Shown piece after piece: positions 18,265-28,362 of a stretch of DNA of 64,000 nucleotides. The notes beneath the pieces are model-generated. The model saw only the letters and a list, made by a program, of their open reading frames with translations. It was not told the DNA's origin and did no database searches. The translations under genes and the position numbers were made by a program. Origin of the DNA: Sphingomonadales bacterium 12-68-11 (GTDB lineage Bacteria; Pseudomonadota; Alphaproteobacteria; Sphingomonadales; Sphingomonadaceae); assembly GCA_002279825.1 (NCBI GenBank), contig NCCV01000003.1, positions 677,643-741,642 on the forward strand. Reading direction: 5' to 3'. Within the stretch, counting starts at the first letter, position 1. Each line of letters starts with the position of its first letter.

Positions 18265-19020
18265 ATGACTGCCGCCACCCCTCCCCGCATCTTGGTCATC
18301 GCCGGCTCGGACAGTTCGGGCGGTGCAGGCATCCAGGCCGACATCAAGACGATCACGATGCTCGCCGGCTACGCGATGACCGCGATCACCGCCGTCACCG
18401 CGCAGAACACCACCGGGGTCCAGGGCGTGGTCGCGCTGCCGGCGGACTTCGTCGCCCAGCAGATCGAGAGCTGCCTGTCGGACATCGGCGCCGACGCCGT
18501 GAAGATCGGGATGCTGGGTTCGCCCGAGATTGCCTGCGGCGTGGCGGACCGGCTGGAAGGGCTATCCATACCGGTCGTGTTCGATCCGGTCATGGTCGCC
18601 ACCAGCGGCTCGGTTCTTGCCGATGAGGCGACGATCGCGGCGTTCGAGCGGCTGATGGCGCTGGCGACGCTGACCACGCCCAACGTGGCGGAGCTCGGCG
18701 CGCTCGGCGGAGCGGACGCAATGGCGGCGCGGGGCGTGGCCTACCTCGCCAAAGGCGGCGACGCCGACGGACCCGATGTCGAAGATCGCCTGGCGCGGTC
18801 TGGGCAACCGGATCAAGTCTGGCGTTCACTGCGCATCCACACCCGCCACACCCATGGTACCGGCTGCACCCTCTCCAGCGCCATCGCCACCTACCTCGGC
18901 ATGGGCGTCCCCCTGCCCGAAGCCATCGGCAAAGCCCGCGAGTTCGTCCGCGCCGCCCTCCTCGCCGCCCCCGGATTCGGTCAGGGGCACGGCCCGATGG
19001 GACACCAGGCGGTGCGCTAG
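18265..19020 (+). CDS. thiD: Hydroxymethylpyrimidine/phosphomethylpyrimidine kinase
   Basis: Phosphorylates HMP to HMP-PP in thiamine synthesis and salvage. 251 residues. Ribokinase-fold motifs are IAGSDSSGGAGIQADIKT at the N-terminus, TAVTAQNTTGV, KIGMLGS, DPVMVATSG and the catalytic-base loop HTHGTGCTLSSAIA. No TPP riboswitch is seen upstream; a palindromic repeat occupies the leader region. It stands alone rather than in a thi operon. Confidence 0.93.
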   Translation: MTAATPPRILVIAGSDSSGGAGIQADIKTITMLAGYAMTAITAVTAQNTTGVQGVVALPADFVAQQIESCLSDIGADAVKIGMLGSPEIACGVADRLEGLSIPVVFDPVMVATSGSVLADEATIAAFERLMALATLTTPNVAELGALGGADAMAARGVAYLAKGGDADGPDVEDRLARSGQPDQVWRSLRIHTRHTHGTGCTLSSAIATYLGMGVPLPEAIGKAREFVRAALLAAPGFGQGHGPMGHQAVR

Positions 19021-19024
19021 GCAA

Positions 19025-19213
19025 CCCCTTCCCCCTTGATGGGGGAAGGATAGCGCAGCTTGCATCCGCTAGGATGCTAGCGAAGCTTGGATGGGGGTGA
19101 GCGCGCCACACGAATGGAGGTCGAGCGAGAGCGCGCCCTCACCCCCATCCAACTCCGCCTAGTTCGCTGCGCTCACATGTCTCCGTATCCTTCCCCCATC
19201 AAGGGGGAAGGGG
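19025..19213. repeat. Nested inverted repeat, family 3-like (27-bp perfect arms)
   Basis: Terminal arms 19025-19051 and 19187-19213 are perfect 27-bp reverse complements built on CCCCTTCCCCCTTGATGGGG. Inside lies a second, imperfect pair around GGATGGGGGTGAGCG. It fills the space between thiD and a convergent LOG-family gene. The nested layout matches the elements at 52054-52171 and 57107-57251, though the sequence differs in detail. Confidence 0.85.
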
Positions 19214-19238
19214 GGCATCCAGCGCTCGCCGTTCCCGC

Positions 19239-20153
19239 CTAAAAATCCGGCGTGCGGTCGCGCTCGATTTTGTAGAACTGCGCGATGCACTCCCAGGCGT
19301 CCTCGGCGCTTTCGCACCAGGTGATCAGCTCGAGGTCCTTGGGGGAGATCACGCCTTCGCGGGCCAAAGCCCCAAAGTCGATCACCCGGGTCCAGAACTC
19401 CTTGCCGAACAAGAGCACCGGGATCGGCTTCATCTTGCCGGTCTGGATCAACGTCAGCAGCTCGAACATTTCGTCGAAGGTACCGAACCCGCCGGGGAAC
19501 ACCGCGACCGCCCGCGCGCGCAGCAGGAAATGCATCTTGCGCAGCGCGAAGTAGTGGAACTGGAAGCTCAGGTACGGCGTGACGTACGGATTGGGCGCCT
19601 GCTCGTGCGGCAGAACGATGTTGAGCCCGATCGATTCCGCGCCCGCGTCCGACGCACCGCGGTTGGCGGCCTCCATGATCGACGGGCCGCCGCCCGAGCA
19701 GATCACGAACTGCCGCTGGCCGTGCTCGATAATCGACAGCTCGCTGACCAGCCGCGCCAGCCGGTACGCCTCCTGGTAGTACTTGGACTTCTCGGCCAGC
19801 CGCTCGACCACCATGCGGTCCTCGGTTGGCAGCGCCTTGGCGCCTTCGAGCGCGGTCTCGACCGCTTCGGGCGGCGGGATGCGCGCCGAGCCGTACATGA
19901 CCAGCGTGGAACCGACGCGGGCTTCCTCGAGCAGCATCTCGGTCTTGAGCAGCTCGAGCTGGAAACGCACCGGGCGCAGATCGTCGCGCAACAGGAAGTC
20001 GGTGTCGCGGAACGCCAGCCGGTAGGCCGGGTGGCGAGTTTGGGGCGTATGCGTGAACGCCGATTCGACGAACTCCGCTTCCTGTTCCGCGCGGTAGAAC
20101 TTGCGGTCCGACAGGTCCTCGCCGTCGTCGCCCGCCGCCTCTTCGATGCTCAT
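19239..20153 (-). CDS. LOG-family (TIGR00730) Rossmann-fold protein
   Basis: A 304-residue cytosolic protein with the lysine-decarboxylase-like nucleotide fold. CSGGGPSIMEAANRGA and the diagnostic PGGFGTFDEMFE (PGGxGTxxE) are present. LOG proteins are cytokinin riboside 5'-monophosphate phosphoribohydrolases or general nucleotide-5'-monophosphate nucleosidases; this longer bacterial type is not well characterised. ATG at 20153 is chosen because GGGGAG stands six bases upstream; ATGs at 20159 and 20192 are less well placed. Confidence 0.85.
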   Translation of the reverse strand: MSIEEAAGDDGEDLSDRKFYRAEQEAEFVESAFTHTPQTRHPAYRLAFRDTDFLLRDDLRPVRFQLELLKTEMLLEEARVGSTLVMYGSARIPPPEAVETALEGAKALPTEDRMVVERLAEKSKYYQEAYRLARLVSELSIIEHGQRQFVICSGGGPSIMEAANRGASDAGAESIGLNIVLPHEQAPNPYVTPYLSFQFHYFALRKMHFLLRARAVAVFPGGFGTFDEMFELLTLIQTGKMKPIPVLLFGKEFWTRVIDFGALAREGVISPKDLELITWCESAEDAWECIAQFYKIERDRTPDF

Positions 20154-20226
20154 TCCCATCTCCCCGCAGGCCGGATCGGGCCCGCTGGTCATAGCTTCAA
20201 GCGGGGAAACGGTCGCGCATTAAGGC

Positions 20227-20300
20227 TGGATGCCCCGCAAGGATTCGAACCTTGATTGACGGAGTCAGAGTCCGCTCTCTTACCGTTAGAGGACGGGGCA
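20227..20300 (-). tRNA. tRNA-Gln (anticodon CTG)
   Basis: The minus strand folds as a cloverleaf: acceptor 5' TGCCCCG with CGGGGCA, anticodon loop CTCTGAC giving CTG, T-loop GGTTCGAATCC. The 3' CCA is encoded. The 5' U paired to A matches the Gln-type acceptor. It lies between the divergent LOG and ppx/gppA genes. Confidence 0.95.
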
Positions 20301-20480
20301 GCAGGTGGGCTCACATAACGGTCGTTTTGAGCGGGTCAAGGGCTCGCGGCGGCATCCCCTTGCGCCGCGTCCCGGACCGTCCACGCGTGTAAACTTGCCT
20401 CCTGCCCGCGGATTCGCTAGCTTTCGCGCCAGGTTCCGCCTCCACGGCGGGTTAGAACGATAAGAAAGACGGCATTCCTC

Positions 20481-21695
20481 ATGGCGGACTTCACTCCGCC
20501 GGGTGGCCGCAACCGGGTGGATTCGGGATTGGCGGCGCACGATGCGCCCGCCGGCCCCACCCCGGATGACGCCGCCGGCGCCAGCAGGGCCAGTCCCCCC
20601 GCGACCGCCCCCGTGCGCCCGCCGCAGCCGGACGCCCCGGATCACCTGGACGGCGCCCCTCGGCAGGGCACGAAGCCCCACGCGCTCCGCCGCCAGGCCT
20701 ATGCCGCGATCGACCTCGGCACCAACAATTGCCGGCTGCTGATCGCGCGGCCCGCCGACGACAATTTCACCGTCATCGACGCCTTCAGCCGGGTCGTGCG
20801 GCTCGGTGAAGGGCTCGCCCAGACCGGCCGGCTCAGCGACCTGGCGATGGACCGCGCGGTCGGGGCGCTCAAGATCTGCGCCGACAAGCTCAAGCGCCGC
20901 AACGTCCATCTCGCCCGCTCGGTCGCGACCGAGGCCTGCCGCCGCGCCGCCAACGGCGCCGAGTTCATCGAGCGGGTGCGCAACGAAACCGGTATTCTGC
21001 TCGACGTGATCTCCGCGCAGGAAGAAGCCCGGCTGGCCGTGCTCGGCTGCCACATTCTGCTCGAAGACGGCATCGGGCCGGCAGTGATTTTCGACATCGG
21101 CGGCGGCTCGACCGAGCTGGTGCTGATCGAATCGGGCGCGCCTGTGCCGCATATCCTCGACTGGCAAAGCGTGCCGTGGGGCGTGGTATCGCTGTCGGAA
21201 ACGGTCGGGCGCGAGGGCGACAACGAGGCAGCGCGGCTCATGCGCTATGCCGAGATGCGCCGGCTGGTGAGCGAGAGCTTCGCCGAGTTCGCGGTCCGCA
21301 TCGCCGCGCACCGGACGCCGGATCTGCGGCTGCTCGGCACCAGCGGCACCGTCACCACGCTCGCCAGCGTGCACCTCGACCTGCCGCAATACGATCGCAA
21401 GGCGGTCGACGGGCTTATCGTCCCCGCCACGTCGATGCGCGACATCGCCGGCCGGCTCTCGGCCGCCTCGCCCGAGGAGCGCCGCAAGCTGCCGTGCATC
21501 GGCACCGAGCGCTCCGACCTGGTGGTCGCCGGGTGCGCCATTCTCGAGGCCATTCTCGACATCTGGCCCGCCAACCGGCTCGGCGTCGCCGACCGCGGTA
21601 TCCGCGAAGGTATCCTGCGCAGTCTGATCACCACCGACGCCGAGGGCTGCGAAGCCCAGGCCACGCTGCGGCGCTTCCGCCAGGCCTCACGGTGA
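20481..21695 (+). CDS. Ppx/GppA-family phosphatase
   Basis: Exopolyphosphatase/guanosine pentaphosphate phosphatase family, 404 residues. A disordered Pro/Ala-rich leader of about 70 residues precedes the ASKHA core: AIDLGTNNCRLLIARP, SVATEACRRAANG, FDIGGGSTELVLIE and LGTSGTVTTLASV. Only the shorter core domain is present, with no HD-type C-terminal half. It would hydrolyse polyphosphate or pppGpp. It overlaps rlmE by GTGA, so the two are translated together, an arrangement I recall as common in alphaproteobacteria. Confidence 0.92.
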   Translation: MADFTPPGGRNRVDSGLAAHDAPAGPTPDDAAGASRASPPATAPVRPPQPDAPDHLDGAPRQGTKPHALRRQAYAAIDLGTNNCRLLIARPADDNFTVIDAFSRVVRLGEGLAQTGRLSDLAMDRAVGALKICADKLKRRNVHLARSVATEACRRAANGAEFIERVRNETGILLDVISAQEEARLAVLGCHILLEDGIGPAVIFDIGGGSTELVLIESGAPVPHILDWQSVPWGVVSLSETVGREGDNEAARLMRYAEMRRLVSESFAEFAVRIAAHRTPDLRLLGTSGTVTTLASVHLDLPQYDRKAVDGLIVPATSMRDIAGRLSAASPEERRKLPCIGTERSDLVVAGCAILEAILDIWPANRLGVADRGIREGILRSLITTDAEGCEAQATLRRFRQASR

Positions 21696-22363
21696 CCCGC
21701 GGCACTGGCGACGCCGGGCGGCGCGTCAAGACCGCCAGGGGGCGCACCGCCTCCTCGACGCGCTGGCTCGAGCGGCAGCTCAACGATCCCTACGTCCGCC
21801 AGGCCAAGGCCGAAGGCTACCGCAGCCGCGCCGCCTACAAGCTCGCCGAACTCGATGAGCGGTTCGGCCTGCTCGGCGGCGCCAAGCGGGTGGTCGATCT
21901 CGGCATCGCGCCGGGCGGGTGGAGCCAGGTGGTGCGCAAGCGCGCGCCGCGCGCCGAAATCGTCGGCATCGACCTGCTCGAGACCGAACCGCTCGAAGGC
22001 GTGACGATCCTGCAGATGGACTTCATGGCCGATTCCGCGCCCGCCGCGCTCACCGCCGCGCTGGGCGGGCCGCCGGACCTGGTGCTGTCGGACATGGCCG
22101 CCAACACCGTCGGCCACAAGCAGACCGATCACTTGCGCACGATGGGCCTGGTCGAAGCCGCCGCGCAATTCGCCGCCGAAGTGCTGGCCAAGGACGGTGC
22201 GTTTGTCGCCAAAGTGCTCGCCGGGGGCACCGACAGCGCGCTGCTGGCGCTGCTCAAGCGGCATTTCCGCTCGGTCAAGCACGCCAAGCCGCCGGCCAGC
22301 CGCAAGGGCTCGTCGGAATGGTACGTGATCGCGCAGGGTTTCAAGGGCCGCGAGGCCGGCTGA
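21692..22363 (+). CDS. rlmE: 23S rRNA (uridine-2'-O)-methyltransferase
   Basis: RrmJ/FtsJ-type SAM-dependent enzyme that methylates U2552 in 23S rRNA during large-subunit assembly. 223 residues. RSRAAYKLAELDERFGLL contains the first catalytic Lys; DLGIAPGGWSQV binds SAM; VLSDMAANTVGHKQTDH, KVLAGG and SSEWYVIAQGFKG complete the K-D-K-E set. GTG start at 21692 overlaps the ppx/gppA stop. A basic N-terminal extension of about 20 residues may bind rRNA. Confidence 0.94.
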   Translation: MTRGTGDAGRRVKTARGRTASSTRWLERQLNDPYVRQAKAEGYRSRAAYKLAELDERFGLLGGAKRVVDLGIAPGGWSQVVRKRAPRAEIVGIDLLETEPLEGVTILQMDFMADSAPAALTAALGGPPDLVLSDMAANTVGHKQTDHLRTMGLVEAAAQFAAEVLAKDGAFVAKVLAGGTDSALLALLKRHFRSVKHAKPPASRKGSSEWYVIAQGFKGREAG

Positions 22364-22396
22364 GCCCTCCCCACTCGGGGACGGGCCATTACCCGA

Positions 22397-23068
22397 TCAG
22401 TTGCTGGCGTTGGCCGCTGCGGCCGGGGCTTCGGCCGCGACCGCGCCGGCAGCATCGGCGCCCGGAGCCGCGGCCGGACCGGCCTCCGCGCTCGGATCGC
22501 CCGCCGCCGCCGCTTCGCCTTCGGCCGCCGCTTCGGGCGCGGGCGGAGCCGGCAGGGCGGGGCCGCCGCCGTTGGCGAGCATATAGAGGATCACGTTGGC
22601 GCGTTCCTGCGGGTTGCTGAGGCCCGCGAAGCTCATCTTGGTGCCCGGCGCGAACGCTTTTGGACTGGCAAGCCATGCATCGAGATTCTCGAACGTCCAG
22701 TCGCCGCCGTGGCCCGACAGGGCGCCCGAATAGGCGAAGCCGGCAATGTGCTTGCCGACCGGCTTGCCGACGATGGCGTAGAGGTTCGGGCCGATGCCGT
22801 TGGCGCCGCCCTGGTTCATGGTGTGGCACGACTGGCACTTGGCGAACGAGGCTTCGCCCTCGGCAGCATCGCCGCCCGCCAGCAGCACGGCCAGCGACGG
22901 GCCTTCCTCGGCGCCTTCTTCCTCGGCGGCTTCGATCGGATAGCCGGCCACCTCTGGCGCGTGGGGCTTGTCGGCCTGGAAGAACATGCCGCTCAGAATC
23001 GACAGGCCGAGGGCGATGACGCCCGAGAACAAGACCCAGCCGGCGATGGTGTTTAAGCGATCGGTCAT
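22397..23068 (-). CDS. Membrane-anchored c-type cytochrome (CycM-like)
   Basis: A 223-residue class I cytochrome c that would pass electrons between the bc1 complex and terminal oxidase. An uncleaved N-terminal helix at about 11-29 anchors it facing the periplasm. Haem-binding C78-Q-S-C81-H82 and the axial Met145 in GTKMSFAGL are present. The last 55 or so residues are an Ala/Pro/Glu low-complexity tail not needed for the fold. ATG at 23068 is preferred over a TTG 18 nt upstream. It is divergent from pheA. Confidence 0.9.
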   Translation of the reverse strand: MTDRLNTIAGWVLFSGVIALGLSILSGMFFQADKPHAPEVAGYPIEAAEEEGAEEGPSLAVLLAGGDAAEGEASFAKCQSCHTMNQGGANGIGPNLYAIVGKPVGKHIAGFAYSGALSGHGGDWTFENLDAWLASPKAFAPGTKMSFAGLSNPQERANVILYMLANGGGPALPAPPAPEAAAEGEAAAAGDPSAEAGPAAAPGADAAGAVAAEAPAAAANASN

Positions 23069-23183
23069 CGAGTGAAAGTCTGCCAAGTGCGCGGTTCGGC
23101 GACGCTCTAGTGAGCGGGCGCAGCACGTGCAAGTCCGATAGTCACTTGTCCGCAGGGGCCCGCCCGATTACCCGCCTGCGCCG

Positions 23184-24077
23184 ATGGAGAGCTTCCCCGC
23201 CCCCGCCCTCGCCCTGGTCGAACGCATGCAGGCCGCCGCCGCCGCAGACCCGGCGCGCGCGATCGCGTTCCAGGGCGCGCCGGGCGCCAACTCGCACCGC
23301 GCCGCGCTCGAATGGAGCCCGCACGGCCTGCCGCTGCCGTGCTTCGCGTTCGAGGACGCGCTCGACGCGGTCGCCGCCGGGCGCGCCGGCAGCGCGATCA
23401 TCCCGATCGAGAACTCGCGCCACGGCCGCGTGGCCGATATCCACTTTCTGCTCCCGGGCAGCGGCCTCGCGATCGTGGCCGAGCATTTCATGCCGATCCA
23501 CCACGCGTTGATGGCGCTCTCTGACGGCCCGTTCACCGCCGCCTACAGCCACCCGCAGGCGCTCGGCCAGTCCCGCGAATACTTGCGCGCGCGCGGCATC
23601 GTCCCGCTCAGCCACGCCGACACCGCCGGTGCCGCCGCCTATGTCGCCGAGCGCGGCGATCCCACGATTGCGGCGATCGCCCCGGCGATGGCGGCCGAAC
23701 TCTACGGTCTCAGGATCGTGGACGAGCGCGTCGAGGATGCGCCCGACAACACCACCCGCTTCGTCGTGCTGGCGCGCGATCCGCTCGATCCCGCCACGCT
23801 CGCCGGCGGCCCGGCAATGACTACCTTCGTGTTCGAGGTGAAGAACACCCCCGCCGCGCTTTACAAGGCGCTCGGCGGGTTCGCCACCAACGGGGTCAAC
23901 ATGACCAAGCTCGAAAGCTACCAGCGCGGCGCGAGCTTTTCGGCGACCATGTTCTACGTCGACATCGTTGGCGCGCCCGGCGATCCGGCGATCGACCGCG
24001 CGCTCGAGGAACTGGCCTTCCACAGCAAGGAACTGCGCCTGCTCGGCAGCTACCGCCAGGCCCGCCCCCGCGGGTAA
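23184..24077 (+). CDS. pheA: Prephenate dehydratase
   Basis: Converts prephenate to phenylpyruvate in phenylalanine synthesis. 297 residues, the stand-alone form without chorismate mutase. Catalytic half: FQGAPGANSHRAA, PIENSRHGRV, YSHPQALGQ and the NTTRFVVL motif. A C-terminal ACT regulatory domain begins near residue 210 (TTFVFEVKNTPAALYKAL), with TKLESYQRG as the Phe-binding loop, so allosteric feedback inhibition is expected. aroC for the upstream pathway is at 48829. Confidence 0.95.
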   Translation: MESFPAPALALVERMQAAAAADPARAIAFQGAPGANSHRAALEWSPHGLPLPCFAFEDALDAVAAGRAGSAIIPIENSRHGRVADIHFLLPGSGLAIVAEHFMPIHHALMALSDGPFTAAYSHPQALGQSREYLRARGIVPLSHADTAGAAAYVAERGDPTIAAIAPAMAAELYGLRIVDERVEDAPDNTTRFVVLARDPLDPATLAGGPAMTTFVFEVKNTPAALYKALGGFATNGVNMTKLESYQRGASFSATMFYVDIVGAPGDPAIDRALEELAFHSKELRLLGSYRQARPRG

Positions 24078-24094
24078 CGGGGAGGCGGAATCCG

Positions 24095-24808
24095 TTGCGC
24101 CCGCCCGGGGCGCATGTCACCATCCGCGCCGTGACGACGCAGACGGGGGGGCAGACGGCCGACGGGGCCGCCGCGGCACGCAGCTTCGCGCGCGACTGGC
24201 AGGCCGTCCGCGCAGATAGCGATATCCAGTTCGCGCCGCTCGCCCCCGCCACGCGCGCCGAACCGCCGGGTTGGCTGACACGGCTCGGCGAATGGCTCGA
24301 GGCGCTGTTCCGCCCGCTCGGCCAGTTCCTCGCCCAGTTCGGCTTCTCGCTGAAATGGCTCGTCCTCGCGCTTGCTGCGTTCGCCTTGGTCGCGCTGTTG
24401 TGGCGGCTGCGCGAACCGATCGCCGCCTGGCTCGGTCGCGCGCCCCGTGACACCCCCGCAGCGCCCGATTGGCGGCCCGACAGCAGCGAGGCGCTCGCTT
24501 TGCTCGAAGATGCCGACCGGCTCGCTGCCGAAGGCCGCTACGACGAGGCGACGCACGTCTTGCTCAAGCGCAGCGTGGGGCAGATCGCCGCGGCGCGCCC
24601 CGGCCTGCTCGACCCCTCCAGCACCGCCCGCGAGATTGCCACGCTCGCTGCGCTGTCCGATCCGGCGCGGCATGCCTTCGGGGTGATCGCCGAGAGGGTC
24701 GAGCGCAGCCTGTTCGCGCTGCGGCGCCTCAATGCCGACGACTGGTACGCCGCACGCGCAGCCTATGCCGAGTTCGCGCTGACGACGCCCGCGCTGCGCA
24801 CCGCATGA
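24095..24808 (+). CDS. DUF4129-domain membrane protein
   Basis: First gene of a MoxR-type operon. 237 residues with one transmembrane helix near 85-105 (WLVLALAAFALVALLW) and a C-terminal DUF4129 domain (EALALLEDADRLAAEGRYDEA, later LNADDWYAARAAY). A TTG start at 24095 follows GGGGAGG at good spacing; GTG at 24131 is the alternative. Its end overlaps the next gene (ATGA). The family recurs beside DUF4350, MoxR and DUF58 genes but has no established activity. Confidence 0.78.
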   Translation: MRPPGAHVTIRAVTTQTGGQTADGAAAARSFARDWQAVRADSDIQFAPLAPATRAEPPGWLTRLGEWLEALFRPLGQFLAQFGFSLKWLVLALAAFALVALLWRLREPIAAWLGRAPRDTPAAPDWRPDSSEALALLEDADRLAAEGRYDEATHVLLKRSVGQIAAARPGLLDPSSTAREIATLAALSDPARHAFGVIAERVERSLFALRRLNADDWYAARAAYAEFALTTPALRTA

Positions 24809-26075
24809 GCCGAACGCCCGCCCCGTTTTCGCCCAAAGGGGTGCTCGCGGTGGTGGTCGTCGGAATGGGCGCGTTCCTGCTGTTCCTCTACGCGATCGGG
24901 GCAGGATGGACCGGTCGCGACGAGACCGCGGGCTCCGGCCACGCCGCGAGTAACGGGCTGAACGGCTATGCCGCGCTGGTCGAGCTGCTCGAACAGCGCG
25001 GGATGGACGTGTCGCTGTCGCGCACGGGCGCGCGGCTCGAAGAGGAGGCGCTGCTGATCCTGACGCCGCCAGCCCAGATGGATCCTGAGGATCTGGAGGT
25101 GCTGCTCGAACAGCGGCGCTGGAACGGCCCCACCCTGCTCATCCTGCCGAAGTGGCTCGCAATCCCGGCATCGCAGGCCCAGAACGCGCCGACCGGCTGG
25201 GTCAACCTGACCTCCGGTCCGGCGCCGACCTGGCTCGGCGAGATCGCGCTGCTCGAGGACGCGCGGCTGCGGCGCGCGCCCGGCGCGCGGTGGCGTGGGC
25301 TTGACCGTTCGGGGCGCCTGCCCGACCCCTACACTCAGTCGATCGCCGGTACCGCGTTGGCCCGCCTCGTCGCCGACGAGCGCGGCCGCACGCTCGTCGC
25401 CTATCTCGACGACGAGGGAAGCTACCCCACGCTCGCCCCCTTGGCCGGACGCGAAGCACGCGAGCTGGGCGATGACGACGACAACCCCTGGGCGCTGGTG
25501 ATCGTGGCCGAGCCCGACCTGTTTAACAATCAGGGCCTAGCCGACCGCAGCCGCGCTGCCATGGCGCTCGCGCTGATCGAGGCATCGACTGAAGGGCAGG
25601 ACCTACCCGTAGTGTTCGACCTCACGCTGCCCGGCCTCGGCCGCTCGCAGAACCTGCTGACGCTGGCCTTCGAACCGCCATTCCTCGCCGCCACGCTGTG
25701 CCTGTTGCTGGCGGCGGTGCTGGTCGGCTGGCGGGCATTCCGCCGGTTCGGGCCGCCCGTGGCCGAAACGCCTGAGCTCGCGCTCGGCAAGCGGCAACTG
25801 GCGGCCAATGGCGGCGCGCTGGTCGAGCGGACGCGGCGCATCCATCTGCTCGGCGCGCCTTATGCCGCGCTGGTCGCCACCCGGATCGCGCGCCGGCTGG
25901 GGGTGCGCGAAAGCCAGCCCGAAGCGCGCGACCGCCAAGCGGCCGAGCTGCTCTCGGCGCGCGGCGCCGCTTCCGACTACCCGGCCCACCTGGCGGCCTT
26001 GCGCGAGGCGAGGCACACCGCCGAACTGCTGCGCGCGGCCCACGCCCTCAATGCCATCGAAAGGACCCTCACGCC

Positions 26076-26079
<4 letters not shown>
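24805..26079 (+). CDS. DUF4350-domain membrane protein
   Basis: A 424-residue protein with a transmembrane helix at about 12-32, an extracytoplasmic DUF4350 domain ([20 protein letters not shown], the family hallmark) and a second helix near 292-312, then a cytoplasmic helical tail. The topology suggests a periplasmic GATase-like domain fixed at both ends. The start overlaps the DUF4129 stop, and the end overlaps MoxR (both ATGA). Its precise role in MoxR systems is unknown. Confidence 0.8.
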
Positions 26080-27032
<953 letters not shown>

Positions 27033-27033
27033 G

Positions 27034-28362
27034 GTGACATCACCGATCGTCCCTTCGGCCCGCGCGCTGGTCCTGCTGGCGCTGTTCGCACCGTTTGCGG
27101 TGGTGATCGCCGCGACTGTACCCGGCGCGTGGATGATCGCTCCGGCCGCGGCGCTCGCGTTCGTTGCGATGTCGGTCGCCGACGGGTTGCTGGCGCCGCG
27201 TCTGCGCGACCTGCAACTGCGCGCCCCATCGGATGCCGAAATCGGCCAGCCGATCCCGCTCACCGTGCTGGCGGAATTCATCGGCTCAGCCCCGCGCCGC
27301 GCGCCGGAGGCGGCAGTGGGGTTCGATCCCCGGCTGGGCGCGCGCGGGACGGCCGGGTTCGCGCTGACCATCGCGGGCGATCCGGGCGTGCGCTCGGGCG
27401 AAGCCGCGATCGTCCCGGTGCGCCGTGGCACCGGCTCGGTGACCGAACTGTGGCTGCGCTGGCCCGGGCCGCTCGGGCTCGCTCACCGCCAGGCGCACCG
27501 CCGCTTCGACCATGCGGTGCGCGTGTGGCCCGATCTCTCCCCGGTCCGCTCGCCGACGCTGCAGGCCTTCCTGCGCGATGCGCAGTTCGGCCTCGTAGCG
27601 CGCCGCGTGCGGGGTGAAGGTTCCCAGTTCGAGGCGCTCAGCGAGTACCAGGCGGGCATGGACCGGCGCCGGATCGACTGGAAGGCGAGCGCGCGCCACA
27701 CCCGCCTCTATGCACGCGAAAACGAATCCGAGCGGGACAACCAGGTCGTGCTGGCGTTCGATTGCGGCCACGCCATGTGCGAGCCGGTCGATGGCCTGCC
27801 ACGCATCGACCGCGCGGTTTCCGCCGCGCTGACCGCGGCCTATGTCGCGCTCAAGGGCGGCGACCGTGTCGCGCTGTACGGCTTTGCCGATCGGCCACAG
27901 CTGATGACCCCGTTCGCCACCGACAGCCGCGAGTTCCACCGGGTGCAGACCGCCGCCGCAGGTCTCGACTACGCCTCGGCCGAACCCAACTTCACGCTCG
28001 CGCTGGCGACGCTGGCGGCACGGCTGCGCCGGCGCTCGCTGATAGTGCTGTTCTCGGACTTTGCCGACACCACCTCCGCCGAGCTGATGGTCGAATCGGT
28101 CGAACGGCTGGTGCGCCGCCATCTGGTGATCTTCGCCACCCTCGCCGATACCGAGCTCGCCGAACTGACCGATGCCCCGCCCGACAGCTTGCGCGCGCTG
28201 GCCACGGCCGTCGCGGCAGACGGCCTCGCCCGCCAGCGCGCCGTGGTGCTGCAGCGGCTGCGGCACCTCGGCGTCGACGTGATCGAGGCGCCGTGGCAGG
28301 CCATCGGCTACCGCCTGATCGACCGCTATCTCGCCGCCAAACGCGCGGAGGCGATCGGGTGA
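27034..28362 (+). CDS. DUF58/vWA-domain protein
   Basis: A 442-residue protein with two N-terminal helices (about 8-50), a beta-rich linker and a DUF58 region with YQAGMDRRRIDWKASARH near 205-222. A vWA-like domain follows: VVLAFDCGHAM, where the classical MIDAS Asp-x-Ser-x-Ser is degenerate (DCGHA), and LIVLFSDFADTTSA. It is the likely partner of MoxR. GTG start one base after the MoxR stop. The missing MIDAS serines suggest that metal-dependent adhesion is not its mode of action. Confidence 0.85.
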   Translation: MTSPIVPSARALVLLALFAPFAVVIAATVPGAWMIAPAAALAFVAMSVADGLLAPRLRDLQLRAPSDAEIGQPIPLTVLAEFIGSAPRRAPEAAVGFDPRLGARGTAGFALTIAGDPGVRSGEAAIVPVRRGTGSVTELWLRWPGPLGLAHRQAHRRFDHAVRVWPDLSPVRSPTLQAFLRDAQFGLVARRVRGEGSQFEALSEYQAGMDRRRIDWKASARHTRLYARENESERDNQVVLAFDCGHAMCEPVDGLPRIDRAVSAALTAAYVALKGGDRVALYGFADRPQLMTPFATDSREFHRVQTAAAGLDYASAEPNFTLALATLAARLRRRSLIVLFSDFADTTSAELMVESVERLVRRHLVIFATLADTELAELTDAPPDSLRALATAVAADGLARQRAVVLQRLRHLGVDVIEAPWQAIGYRLIDRYLAAKRAEAIG

